Below, piece by piece: positions 1 to 8,372 of a stretch of DNA of 37,327 nucleotides. The notes under the pieces were generated by a model. That model saw nothing but the letters and a program-made list of their open reading frames with translations, made no database searches and was not told the DNA's origin. The stretch lies in the NCBI GenBank assembly GCA_013388845.1, contig JACAEN010000026.1, forward strand, positions 1 through 37,327, written 5' to 3'. The stretch is from Chloroflexota bacterium (GTDB lineage: Bacteria > Chloroflexota > Dehalococcoidia > GIF9 > AB-539-J10). Each line of letters starts with the position of its first letter. The stretch's first letter is position 1. The translations under genes were made by a program, and so were the position numbers.

Positions 1-845
1 AAATCATAATGCTCCTTCTTCAACTCTCCTCTATCCATTGCTTCGAGTATATCCACTACCCAAGGCACCAATAGGAACACTACTGTTACCCGCTCGTTAT
101 GAACAGCTTCGAATACGTTTTGAGGAGTTACCTCTGGTAATATTGTCCCTCGGGCGCCTACAATCAGGCATCCAAGCCAGTGTATCATGACTCCGGTATG
201 ATATAGAGGCGGAAGCATAAGAAAGTTATCATGATGTTTCATACATTGACGGTAATTTTCGTATATAGCAGCACTGCCCATATTCTTATGAGTAATGAGT
301 ATGGGCTTGGGTGCCCCAGTGGTGCCTGAGGTAAAGTAAAGCCCACACCCATCTTCATCGTTCAACTCCACCTCTGCAGGTTTAGGTGAGGATTTGTCTA
401 TTACATCTTCAAAGTTCTCCGTATCCTTAGGCGTGTTCTGACCGACAAAGATGTAGTCCTTTATCATTGGTAGCTGATGCCGAATGGTTTCTAACCTTTC
501 GGTGAATTCCTGTCCTAATATCATCGTTTTGGCTTCAGCTATATCGGCACAATATTTTAAATCTTGGCTAGTGAATCTAAAATTGAGCGGCACTGCCCAA
601 GCCCCGGTTCTAATGATACCAAAATAGGCTTCAAGCCAGTTTATGGAGTTCATCATCCAGTGCATAATCTTATCGCCTTTCCTGGCCCCCCTATCTACGA
701 GGGCATTAGCTACCTTGTTTACCCTTTCATCGAACTCTCTCCAGGTGATTTCCTTTCTTACTCCGGTGCTCGGTCTAAGCTCAATAAGCGCCGGTTCGGT
801 AGGATACATCCTAGCATTTCTGGCTAGCATCTCTGATATGTTCAT
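1..845 (-). CDS. Acyl-CoA ligase (AMP-forming), C-terminal part beyond window
   Basis: This is the N-terminal 281 residues of an ANL-superfamily adenylate-forming enzyme that activates a carboxylic acid to its CoA thioester via an acyl-AMP. The reading frame is open from the ATG at 845 to the window edge, so the C-terminal lid with the catalytic lysine is not visible. The protein begins MNISEMLARNARMYPTEPAL, as in long-chain fatty-acid CoA ligases, and has the phosphate-binding loop YFTSGTTGAPK near residue 172 and the segment LPPLYHTGVMIH. The ATG is preceded by AAGGGGGTGAT, a good ribosome binding site. It lies 37 bases downstream of the stop of another acyl-CoA ligase on the same strand, so the two are probably co-transcribed. 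The substrate cannot be read from the sequence; fatty or aromatic acids are both possible. Confidence 0.9.
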   Translation of the reverse strand, partial: MNISEMLARNARMYPTEPALIELRPSTGVRKEITWREFDERVNKVANALVDRGARKGDKIMHWMMNSINWLEAYFGIIRTGAWAVPLNFRFTSQDLKYCADIAEAKTMILGQEFTERLETIRHQLPMIKDYIFVGQNTPKDTENFEDVIDKSSPKPAEVELNDEDGCGLYFTSGTTGAPKPILITHKNMGSAAIYENYRQCMKHHDNFLMLPPLYHTGVMIHWLGCLIVGARGTILPEVTPQNVFEAVHNERVTVVFLLVPWVVDILEAMDRGELKKEHYD

Positions 846-882
846 TTATCACCCCCTTGTTTGGAATGTCTGCTATCTATAT

Positions 883-2454
883 CTATTCATTCTTTTTGTA
901 CCATTCCCGTATTTTTCGTCGCCAAATCTTCCCTGTCGCTGTCCTTGGCATGTCCTCTGCCCTGATAAAGTCCACCGACTTGGGTCGTTTGTAGCCAGCT
1001 ATCTTGCCTCGGCAATATTCTAGGATTTCCTGTTCTAGTTCCTGGGATGGATTAGCTCCCCCCGCTGGCACGACAACCGCTTTTATCGCTTCGCCCCATT
1101 TTCTGTCAGGTACTCCAATTATCGCCACCTCCTTGACCTTGGGATGCTTTGCTATTAGTTGCTCTACCTCGGATGGGAACACATTCTCGCCACCAGTAAT
1201 TATCATGTCCGCCTTCCGGTCCACTAGAATGTAATAGCCATCTTCATCGCGTAATGCCATGTCACCAGTCCGGAAATACCCGCCGAATTTAAAAGCCTCC
1301 TCCGTCTTCCGGGGATCCTTGAGGTACTCAGTGAACATCGCAGGAGTGCGGACACATATCTCGCCTACTTCGCCTTCGGGAACATCATTCCCATTCTCAT
1401 CGAGAAGTCTTATCCTCTCTATCCCGTATTGTTCTTTCCCAATAGTCCCCAGTTTCTTCAGTTGCTCGTGAGGCCGTAGCAATGTTATGCCATCTGTTTC
1501 GGTAGTGCCATATCCTTCGTAAAGGCCAGCGTTTTTCCAGTAGTCCATAGCCTGCAGCTTGGTTTCCTTACGGACAGGTGCCGAGGAGCACAAAAGCTTC
1601 CTCATGGTGGATACGTCATATTTGGTTTTTACTTCGTCAGGTAGGTCGAGTAGCATCACGTAATGCGTGGGAACCAGGGAGGTGAAAGTAATCCTTTCAT
1701 CCTGCATGGTTTTAAGGTAATGCTCCGGGTCAAAGCTTGCCCGACTATATATGCATACCCCGCCACCAGTCCAGGTGATGGTCCAGGAAAAGAAGATGGA
1801 GTTTATGTGACTCATGGGCATGACGAAGAGGGCAATGTCATCACTTGTGAATCCCATGTTCGCCACCTGCATCCAGTTGTTGGCAATGAAACCTCTGTGT
1901 GAGCGGACTACCCCTTTTGGTTTTCCGGTTGTCCCGGAGGTATAGGTAATAATCCAGGGAGCTTCATCTTCCACTTCTATCCCCGGCTCCCTGGGAGGAC
2001 CCTTCTCAATCAGTTTCTCATAGTGCTGATATCCTGCCGGTGCCTTGCTGTCCCCGAAGAAAATGTAGTTTTCTTTGGGGATCGAGAGTTGTTTGCGAAT
2101 AGATTCCACTCCTTCGACGAACTCCTTCGCCACGATGAAGGCCTTGGCTTCTCCGTGTTCGCATATGTATTGGTATTCTGTCGGTGTCCATCTAAACAGA
2201 ATGGGCATGATTGTTAATCCCCCTTTAGCTGCTGCCGCATATATTTCCATCCACTCGAGACAATTATAGGCAATAGCGGCTAACCTGTCCCCGGGTCTAA
2301 GACCCAGCCCAAGCAGTGCATTCGCCAACCTGTTAGCCCTATCATTCCACTCTTTAAAAGTCAGAGAGCGGCTAAGGTCTTTTGCCCCCATCTTGTCAGG
2401 ATGTAGGTAAGCGTTATTCCGCAGCACATCTCCGGCATTCAGCCATTTACCCAT
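883..2454 (-). CDS. Acyl-CoA ligase (AMP-forming), complete
   Basis: A full-length 523-residue adenylate-forming acyl-CoA synthetase. Family motifs appear in order: the P-loop YTSGTTGKPKG near residue 170, YGTTE (A5-like) near 316, YFRTGD near 394, DRKADMIITGGENVFPSEVE spanning the A8 hinge, and PRTATGKIWRRKI near the C-terminus, whose TGK lysine is the adenylation lysine. Length and motif order match medium/long-chain fatty-acid or aryl CoA ligases; the acid is unknown. The ATG follows GAGGGGG. The second ligase lies downstream on the same strand, and an acyl-CoA dehydrogenase lies upstream on the same strand. With the bcr-like cluster beyond it, this suggests anaerobic oxidation of acids through CoA thioesters. 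Confidence 0.93.
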   Translation of the reverse strand: MGKWLNAGDVLRNNAYLHPDKMGAKDLSRSLTFKEWNDRANRLANALLGLGLRPGDRLAAIAYNCLEWMEIYAAAAKGGLTIMPILFRWTPTEYQYICEHGEAKAFIVAKEFVEGVESIRKQLSIPKENYIFFGDSKAPAGYQHYEKLIEKGPPREPGIEVEDEAPWIITYTSGTTGKPKGVVRSHRGFIANNWMQVANMGFTSDDIALFVMPMSHINSIFFSWTITWTGGGVCIYSRASFDPEHYLKTMQDERITFTSLVPTHYVMLLDLPDEVKTKYDVSTMRKLLCSSAPVRKETKLQAMDYWKNAGLYEGYGTTETDGITLLRPHEQLKKLGTIGKEQYGIERIRLLDENGNDVPEGEVGEICVRTPAMFTEYLKDPRKTEEAFKFGGYFRTGDMALRDEDGYYILVDRKADMIITGGENVFPSEVEQLIAKHPKVKEVAIIGVPDRKWGEAIKAVVVPAGGANPSQELEQEILEYCRGKIAGYKRPKSVDFIRAEDMPRTATGKIWRRKIREWYKKNE

Positions 2455-2508
2455 CGTAACCCCCTCATAATTGTTTAGCTTTTCTAGAATCTAAATACGT
2501 TTCACTAT

Positions 2509-2537
2509 AGTCTACTAGGAAAAACTTACCTGTCAAG
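2509..2537 (-). promoter_or_regulatory. Candidate sigma-70 promoter of the acyl-CoA ligase pair
   Basis: Read on the minus strand, a perfect -35 TTGACA (2537-2532) is followed after 17 bases by TAGACT (2514-2509). The leader to the ATG at 2454 would be about 48 bases. A perfect 10-bp palindrome ATGCTAGCAT lies at 2566-2575, about 30 bases upstream of the -35, and could be a regulator site. The match is by eye only. Confidence 0.5.
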
Positions 2538-2723
2538 AACTCTTATCGTCCTTTCGTTTAATTTATGCTAGCATGAAAAAAGAGCGGGAGTCGAGTCACT
2601 ATTCTCATTCAGTAGCTTAGTGACACATCACTTGGCAGACAGAAGATGGGCGGAAAGAGTCGTGTTCTTTTCTGGGGAAAAGGCTCCTTGCCTGGGAGAA
2701 TAAGTAAAAAGCCGAGGGGCGTT

Positions 2724-3869
2724 TCAACTTCCTCTCAGGAGTTGTCTGGCGATAGTTAATCGCTGCATCTCATCGGTACCTTCAAAGATTCCCAGAATTC
2801 TGGCATCGCGGAAGTAGCGTTCTATGTGATACTCCTTCATATAACCATAGCCACCATGTATCTGAATAGCCTTGGAAGTCACGAACATAGCTGCCTCCGC
2901 AGCAAAGAGCTTTGCCATGCATGACTCTTTTAGAAAAGGTAAACCTTTATCTTGGTGATAAGCTGCGCGATAGGTCAACAGCCGAGCAGCCTCGATCTGC
3001 GTCGCCATATCGGCTAACATCCACTGAATCGCCTGGAAGTTGGCAATGGGCTGACCAAACTGTTTGCGCTCTTGGGCATAAGCCAGCGCTTTATCAAACG
3101 CTCCCTGAGCAATACCTACTGCTATAGCGGCGACATCAGTCCTGCAAGCATCTATAGCATCAAGCGCTATTCTGAAACCTTGTCCCTCGTTGCCTAGTCG
3201 ATTCTTCGCGGGCACAAAACAATCTTCAAATATCAGCTCGGCTGTCGGCGAAGCCCTTATGCCCATCTTGTTCTCAATCCTGCCCACAGAGAAACCAGGC
3301 GTGCCTCTCTCAACGATAAAGCCAGTGATACCTCGATGCCGCAGTGACTTATCAATAGTGGCAAAGACTAAGATGATTTCAGCCTCGCTGCCCTCGCTGA
3401 TAAAAATCTTGGTGCCGTTAAGTATGTAGCCATTCTTATGTTGGGTAGCAGTAGTCTCCAAAGCAGCAATGTCACTACCGGCGCCAGATTCAGTCAGAGC
3501 GAAACAGGCAAGTTTCTCTCCTTTGGCTATCGGGACTACAAAACGGCGTCTCTGTTCTTCATTACCATATTTGTATAAAGGGTACCCAGCCAATCCCATA
3601 CTTCCATTGATGATGATGCTGGTGCTAGCACAGACACGAGACAGCTCTTCATTCACAATGACTTTTTCCATTGCCCCGCCGCCACTACCACCATACTCTT
3701 CGGGGAAGCCGATACCAAACAACCCAAGCGCAGCCGCCTTTTTTATATTCTCAGCAGGGAATCTAGCTTCCGCGTCAATTTGAGCAGCAACTGGCTCAAG
3801 CTCTTTGGCGGCGAAGTCTCGCACCATCATTTGAAGCATCTTCTGGTCTTCGCTAAACTCAAAGTCCAT
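2724..3869 (-). CDS. Acyl-CoA dehydrogenase
   Basis: A 381-residue FAD-dependent acyl-CoA dehydrogenase that introduces the alpha-beta double bond into an acyl-CoA. It has the FAD/substrate signature ALTESGAGSDIAALETT and the C-terminal signature QIHGGYGYMKEYHIERYFRD. In IFEGTDEMQ the Glu aligns with the catalytic base of the short/medium-chain enzymes. The frame is open further upstream to a TTG at 4022, but the ATG at 3869 begins MDFEFSEDQKMLQMMVRDFA, the usual N-terminus of the family, and gives the usual length, so I chose it. Its Shine-Dalgarno match is weak (GGAG lies 17 bases upstream). It is divergent from the bcr-like cluster and on the same strand as the two acyl-CoA ligases, 270 bases upstream of them. 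Acyl chain preference is not visible. Confidence 0.93.
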   Translation of the reverse strand: MDFEFSEDQKMLQMMVRDFAAKELEPVAAQIDAEARFPAENIKKAAALGLFGIGFPEEYGGSGGGAMEKVIVNEELSRVCASTSIIINGSMGLAGYPLYKYGNEEQRRRFVVPIAKGEKLACFALTESGAGSDIAALETTATQHKNGYILNGTKIFISEGSEAEIILVFATIDKSLRHRGITGFIVERGTPGFSVGRIENKMGIRASPTAELIFEDCFVPAKNRLGNEGQGFRIALDAIDACRTDVAAIAVGIAQGAFDKALAYAQERKQFGQPIANFQAIQWMLADMATQIEAARLLTYRAAYHQDKGLPFLKESCMAKLFAAEAAMFVTSKAIQIHGGYGYMKEYHIERYFRDARILGIFEGTDEMQRLTIARQLLRGS

Positions 3870-4102
3870 ATCTATCTCAAAAAATTCTCCGCTGCTCAGC
3901 GTTTTAATAATACGGGCGACCGCATTATAGCGTCGCACCCGCGGATGGGCAAGCCTCTGTCCTCGTTCAGTACCTTGAGATAACATCCCGGCAGTAAACT
4001 GCTTGAGCACTACGCTAGGCAAAGGCCGGATATCCAGTCACAAATCTACTGACTTTTTACCAACCCGATTGAAGGGTCTCGAAAAAACTTGGTAGTATGG
4101 GG

Positions 4103-4111
4103 TGATATAAT
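4103..4111 (+). promoter_or_regulatory. Extended -10 promoter abutting the dehydratase cluster
   Basis: TGATATAAT is a perfect extended -10 (TG-N-TATAAT). The first ATG of the cluster is at 4121, nine bases after the hexamer, with no Shine-Dalgarno sequence between them, so transcription should begin at or just before the start codon. No convincing -35 is seen, which is usual for extended -10 promoters. Confidence 0.5.
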
Positions 4112-4120
4112 AGGCTAATT

Positions 4121-5287
4121 ATGGTGGAAAAAGGTGCTGGCAAAGGGCTGGCGGCAGCAGAAAGATACTATCAAGACTATGGCTGTCGAGCCGGAGAGCT
4201 GAAGAGGCAGGGGAAGAGGATAATGGGCTATCTGTGCGCCTTTACTCCCGTTGAGATTATAGCTGCGGCTGGCTTTATGCCGTTGCGGATAAAGGGAGAT
4301 GTTAACGAGCCCATCACCAAGGCTGATGCCGAGATGGAAACCATCGTCTGTCCTCTTGTTCGTAGCTGCTTTGATGTCTCGCTCAAGGGAAAGTATGAGT
4401 TTCTTGACGGCATTGTCATCCCTCACGCCTGTGACAGCATCACTAGGACTTATGATATCTGGAAATATACTCTGAACTTCCCCTACTCTCATCTTATCAA
4501 TATGCCCCACGCCACCGATAAACCGTCTTTAGACTTCTACAAAGCAGAGCTAAATACATTTAGACGAAGCCTGGGCCGGTTTGCCGGGAGGGAGATTTCT
4601 GACCAGAGCCTGACCCAGGCAATAAGACTCCATAATCAAAATAGGGCTAAGGTCAGAGAGCTATATGAGTTGAGGAAGATGAATCCGCCTTTAATCTCAG
4701 GCGCAGAGGTAACTAGATTGCTGGTAGCGGCGGTGAGCATCCCGGTGACCGAAGCCACGGAACTTATAAACAATGTTGTGGAGGAAGTCAAACAAAGGGG
4801 CAAGGTTCGGGCTGCTAAACCAGCTAGGCTAATGGTGGTTGGTGGGCAAGTGGACAATATAGATTTCATTGAATTGATAGAGGATAGTGGGGCTTGGGTG
4901 GTGGCTGATGATTTGTGCCCCGGAGCCAGGGAGTTCTTTTCCGATGTTGCTGACACTCCCGACCCTGTTGATGGCATAGCTGAGCGGTATTTGAGGAAGA
5001 TATGTTGCAGTCGGACCTTCAGGGAAAGGAGGGGAAGCTACCATGAGTATCTTGAGCAGAGGTTTGGGCATATTGGTCGTTCTATCAGGGATTTTAAGGT
5101 TGATGGTGTGGTTCTCTACATCTACAAATATTGTGACCCTTATGGCTTCGACGTGCCAGCGATGAAGAGCTATATTGAATCTAAAGGCATCCCTGTCCTC
5201 TATCTTGAGGATGAGTATTCTATGTCCACCATCGGCCGGCTTAGAACTAGAATTCAGGCATTTCTGGAGCTACTTGGCTCGAAGTAG
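4121..5287 (+). CDS. 2-hydroxyacyl-CoA dehydratase / benzoyl-CoA reductase subunit (BcrC/HgdB-like)
   Basis: A 388-residue member of the HgdB / BcrC family (PF06050), the iron-sulfur component that receives one low-potential electron from an ATP-driven activator and uses it to dehydrate a 2-hydroxyacyl-CoA or reduce an aromatic ring. Visible family features are GYLCAFTPVEIIAAAGFMPL, VCPLVRSC (Cys77, Cys83), IPHACDSITR (Cys104) and YKYCDPYGFDVPAMK (Cys338). These cysteines are the likely cluster ligands. The C-terminal run VLYLEDEYSMSTIGRLRTRI is also typical. Length matches BcrC-type subunits. It is followed after 22 bases by the partner subunit and then by two activator-type ATPases, the arrangement of class I benzoyl-CoA reductase operons. 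Which reaction it performs cannot be decided without phylogeny. Confidence 0.88.
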   Translation: MVEKGAGKGLAAAERYYQDYGCRAGELKRQGKRIMGYLCAFTPVEIIAAAGFMPLRIKGDVNEPITKADAEMETIVCPLVRSCFDVSLKGKYEFLDGIVIPHACDSITRTYDIWKYTLNFPYSHLINMPHATDKPSLDFYKAELNTFRRSLGRFAGREISDQSLTQAIRLHNQNRAKVRELYELRKMNPPLISGAEVTRLLVAAVSIPVTEATELINNVVEEVKQRGKVRAAKPARLMVVGGQVDNIDFIELIEDSGAWVVADDLCPGAREFFSDVADTPDPVDGIAERYLRKICCSRTFRERRGSYHEYLEQRFGHIGRSIRDFKVDGVVLYIYKYCDPYGFDVPAMKSYIESKGIPVLYLEDEYSMSTIGRLRTRIQAFLELLGSK

Positions 5288-5309
5288 TGGTATTTGAAGG
5301 AGAATGGGC

Positions 5310-6659
5310 ATGACCGAGGAAAAGAAACCTGAAGAAAAGAAGAAGAGAAAGACAGCTACTGAGGCAGCCGCTAAAATAGGGCCGATGGTTAAGGCTATGA
5401 TTGCCGACGTGTTGCAGGCGAGAAAAGAAGGCAAACCGATAGCTTACACCTTCATCTGTTGTTGCTACGATGAAATCGTCAGAGCTATGGACATAGTGCC
5501 AGCTTGGACTGAGAACTATGCTGGCATATGCGGGGCTAAACGTGATGCTCAGAGATTTCTGGAAAGGGCGGAATCGGAGGGCTTCTCTCGTTCCCTCTGT
5601 ACTTATGCCCTCTGCGGTCTGGGTTTTGATGCCTGGCGTGAGCAATTGGGGGAAATGCCCCCCGATGCCCCCTGGGGAGGGCAGGCCAGACCTGACGTGA
5701 TGCTTGGTAGTGGTCAAATACTCTGTGACCCGAGGAATAAGTGGTATCAGGCGGCCCAGCATTATATACCCGATGTTCCGGTCTATGCCGTCGGTCTTCC
5801 CTGGCCACCTTATGAGAGCGATTACGATTACCGTGAGGTCCAGGATTACTATGTGAAATATATCGTGGAGGAACTTAGGGGTTTGGTGGCATTTCTGGAG
5901 AGGCATACCGGCAGGAAGATGGATTGGGACAGGCTGAGTGAGCTTGTCGACTTGACTGATAGAACTTGGAACTTGATCTGGGAGACGTATGAGTTGCGTA
6001 GAGCTATCCCTTCTCCGATGGGTACCGGGGATGCCATGAATACCATGGTGCCCATAGTATTTATGATGGCCACCCAGCAAGCCTACGATTTTTTTAAGGA
6101 ATTAAATGAGGAGTTAAGGCATAAGATAGCTAACAAGGAAGGCGAAGTTCCTGATGAAAAATACCGGCTGATGTGGGGTGGAGGGTTGCCAGCATGGTTT
6201 GCCTTGAACGATTTTAATTATTTCAACAGTAAAGGAGCCGTTTTTCCGGTGGAGACCACCTATCGGACGGTAGAGGCGGTTTACAATTTTGATATCGATT
6301 TGTCCAAGATTAGCGACCCTCTGGAGCATATCGCCTGGAGATGGGTGAAGTTCTGGACTTATTGGTATGATAAAGCGAGGAAACGTCCCGGCTCGCACCC
6401 TGATGTTGAGAGATTGATTCAATATATTGAAGATTACAAGATAGACGGCATAGTAATGCATGAGGCTTTTTCCTGTCGCACCTGGCACGTGGGCTTAATC
6501 TGGCAGCTAAATCGGCTAAAGAAGATATACCGAGATATCCCCTCGCTAATTCTGGAGAGCGATATTGTTGATATCAGTTCCTATAATGAGGCAGACACCA
6601 GAGCCAGGATAGACGCCTTTATTGACACCTTAGAGGCGGTTAAGAGCAAAGGAAAGTGA
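5310..6659 (+). CDS. 2-hydroxyacyl-CoA dehydratase / benzoyl-CoA reductase subunit (BcrB/HgdA-like)
   Basis: The larger partner of the preceding subunit, 449 residues from this start. It shows the family N-terminus GKPIAYTFICCCYDEIVRAM, a second cysteine-rich patch GFSRSLCTYALCGLGFDAW, and a C-terminal half ending VMHEAFSCRTWHVGLIWQL and PSLILESDIVDISSYNEADT. An ATG lies at 5304, but GGAG at 5299-5302 is correctly spaced (7 bases) only for the ATG at 5310, so I used that. A charged, lysine-rich leader (residues 1-15, EEKKPEEKKKRK) precedes the conserved part and is probably disordered. The stop overlaps the start of the next gene by three bases, implying translational coupling. The two subunits presumably form the heterodimer that holds the active-site cluster. 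The substrate is unknown. Confidence 0.88.
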   Translation: MTEEKKPEEKKKRKTATEAAAKIGPMVKAMIADVLQARKEGKPIAYTFICCCYDEIVRAMDIVPAWTENYAGICGAKRDAQRFLERAESEGFSRSLCTYALCGLGFDAWREQLGEMPPDAPWGGQARPDVMLGSGQILCDPRNKWYQAAQHYIPDVPVYAVGLPWPPYESDYDYREVQDYYVKYIVEELRGLVAFLERHTGRKMDWDRLSELVDLTDRTWNLIWETYELRRAIPSPMGTGDAMNTMVPIVFMMATQQAYDFFKELNEELRHKIANKEGEVPDEKYRLMWGGGLPAWFALNDFNYFNSKGAVFPVETTYRTVEAVYNFDIDLSKISDPLEHIAWRWVKFWTYWYDKARKRPGSHPDVERLIQYIEDYKIDGIVMHEAFSCRTWHVGLIWQLNRLKKIYRDIPSLILESDIVDISSYNEADTRARIDAFIDTLEAVKSKGK

Positions 6660-7507
6660 AAAGCCAGTATTTTGCCGGGGTTGACATTGGTTCTACCATG
6701 ACCAAGGTGGTGATTATGAACCGGGCCATGCTCGCCTCGGTCATCGGTCCTACCGGTCCCGAACACAGGAAGCTAGCCAATAGAGTGATGGAGGAAGCCC
6801 TCGCCCAAGCCAGCCTGCCCTTTGATGACATAACCTATGTGGTGGCTACCGGCTATGGACGAATTAATGTCCCCTTTGCCGATAAGCAAATAACCGAGAT
6901 ATCCTGTCATGCCCGAGGGGTTAGTTACTTGCTGCCCAGGGCAAGGACGGTGATTGACATTGGTGGTCAGGACTGCAAGGCGATTAAGTTGAACGACAAT
7001 GGTCGGGTGGTGGAATTTGTCATGAATGACAAGTGTGCTGCTGGGACGGGTCGGTTTCTGGAGGTGGCAGCTGAGGGGCTGGGTATCAAGCTGGAAGATA
7101 TGGGGAGATTATCCCTGGAGGCTAAAAGTAAAGTTGAAATAGGCAGCACCTGTACCGTTTTTGCTGCCCAGGAGGTGGTGGCTAAACTCTCAGAAGGGGT
7201 GCCCTTGCCCGAGATTATCGCTGGTCTGCATGAAGCGATTGCCGCTAGGATACATAGCATGGTTGGGCGTCTGAAGATAGAGAGAGAGGTAGCCCTAACT
7301 GGCGGCGGCGCTAAGAATATCGGCTTGGTCAAAGCGTTGGAAGCCAAATTGGGTTTCCCGGTATTGCTGCCTCCCGAGCCTTTGCTTACTGGAGCCATAG
7401 GTGCTGCTCTGCTGGGCAAGGATATAGTTAAACAAGCCGCCGCAAGCGGAACGCCTCTGCCCAGGAGTGAACGTCGCTTACAGGAGGTGACTCTGTTTAC
7501 CCGATAG
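6656..7507 (+). CDS. Activator ATPase of the dehydratase/reductase (HgdC/BcrD-like)
   Basis: A 283-residue ASKHA-fold ATPase of the BadF/BadG/BcrA/BcrD family. Such proteins form dimers bridged by one [4Fe-4S] cluster and couple ATP hydrolysis to transfer of a very low-potential electron. It has phosphate-1 GVDIGSTMTK (8-17), phosphate-2 DIGGQDCKAI (101-110), NDKCAAGTGRF with cluster ligand Cys127, GSTCTVFAAQE with Cys166, and the adenosine motif ALTGGGAKNIGL. The start is a GTG whose last bases overlap the TGA of the upstream gene (GTGA), with AAAGGA just upstream. All key residues are intact, so this is the catalytically complete ATPase of the cluster. Its length fits HgdC and BcrD; BcrA of Thauera is recalled as longer. 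Confidence 0.92.
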   Translation: MKSQYFAGVDIGSTMTKVVIMNRAMLASVIGPTGPEHRKLANRVMEEALAQASLPFDDITYVVATGYGRINVPFADKQITEISCHARGVSYLLPRARTVIDIGGQDCKAIKLNDNGRVVEFVMNDKCAAGTGRFLEVAAEGLGIKLEDMGRLSLEAKSKVEIGSTCTVFAAQEVVAKLSEGVPLPEIIAGLHEAIAARIHSMVGRLKIEREVALTGGGAKNIGLVKALEAKLGFPVLLPPEPLLTGAIGAALLGKDIVKQAAASGTPLPRSERRLQEVTLFTR

Positions 7508-7520
7508 GGGTTTTAAGATA

Positions 7521-8315
7521 ATGATTCATATTGCCGGGGTTGATATTGGCTCTGCTTTTTCCAAAGCCGTGATAATGGCGGAAAACAAGATTATCGCCTA
7601 CCAAGTAAAGCCCTCAGGCGGAAATTATAGGCTCACTGCTGAACAGGTGACGAAGGGGGCTTTGACTAAGGCCAAGCTATCTTTAAAAGACATAGATTAC
7701 GTTGTGGCTACCGGGTATGGTGCCGCCAACGTCCCTTTTTCCCGTGAGGCAGTTTCTGATATATCCTGTCTGGCCAGGGGTGTACATTATCTCTTTCCCA
7801 CTGCCCGAACTGCAATTGATATTGGTGGGCAGTTCACCAGGGTATTCAAGCTGGATAAAAGGGGGAGAGCTACCGCCTTTTTACTGAGTGAGAAATGTGC
7901 TGCCGGGAGCGGGCGCTTCCTTCAGGTGATTGCCAAGGTGCTGCAGATTGACTTAAAAGACATTGGCGAGCTATCCCTGAAATCTCGGAACAGGGTTGAC
8001 TTCAATACTGGTTGTGCCGTATTTGCTGAATCAGAGGCAATATCCCGCATTGCTGAAGGTGCCGCCAAGGAGGATATCCTGGCTGGTCTTCACCGGGCTT
8101 TAGCGGCTAAAGTCCAGGCCATGGTGGAAAGGCTTGGGATTGAGCCTGATTGTGCTCTGGTGGGTGGCGGGGCTAAAGATATCGGACTGGTCAGGAGCAT
8201 AGAGGAAAGCTTAGCTTGTCGCCTTTTAACTCCTGACGAGCCGCAGATTGTAGCTGCCCTGGGTGCAGCTTTGATAGCCGGGGAAAAAGCTGCCGCGATT
8301 AAGGCTTCTCGCTAA
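7521..8315 (+). CDS. Second activator-type ATPase, altered phosphate-2 motif
   Basis: A 264-residue paralogue of the preceding ATPase: GVDIGSAFSK (6-15), SEKCAAGSGRF with Cys126, FNTGCAVFAESE with Cys165, and LVGGGAKDIGL are all kept. The phosphate-2 motif reads DIGGQFTRVFK (100-110), so the Asp that follows GGQ in the neighbour is Phe105. The cluster cysteines remain, so it can probably still share a [4Fe-4S] cluster, but ATP binding or hydrolysis may be changed. A pair of unequal ATPase subunits is what class I benzoyl-CoA reductases use (BcrA plus BcrD), which favours a BcrAD-like heterodimer over an HgdC homodimer. It starts 13 bases after its neighbour with only a weak AAGATA upstream of the ATG, and its gene is the last of the cluster. 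Confidence 0.88.
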   Translation: MIHIAGVDIGSAFSKAVIMAENKIIAYQVKPSGGNYRLTAEQVTKGALTKAKLSLKDIDYVVATGYGAANVPFSREAVSDISCLARGVHYLFPTARTAIDIGGQFTRVFKLDKRGRATAFLLSEKCAAGSGRFLQVIAKVLQIDLKDIGELSLKSRNRVDFNTGCAVFAESEAISRIAEGAAKEDILAGLHRALAAKVQAMVERLGIEPDCALVGGGAKDIGLVRSIEESLACRLLTPDEPQIVAALGAALIAGEKAAAIKASR

Positions 8316-8372
8316 TTTGAAGGTGTAAGATAAGTTTTTTCAGAAGACCTGAACTTGTTTCTAATTTGCCTC

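Noticed and set aside
3870-4022. N-terminal extension of the acyl-CoA dehydrogenase from a TTG at 4022
   Set aside because: The extra 51 residues do not look like the family and the ATG at 3869 gives the standard start and length.
8320-8372. Terminator between the convergent ATPase and aminotransferase genes
   Set aside because: Only a five-base stem TTCAG-AAGAC-CTGAA without a proper T tract is seen on either strand.
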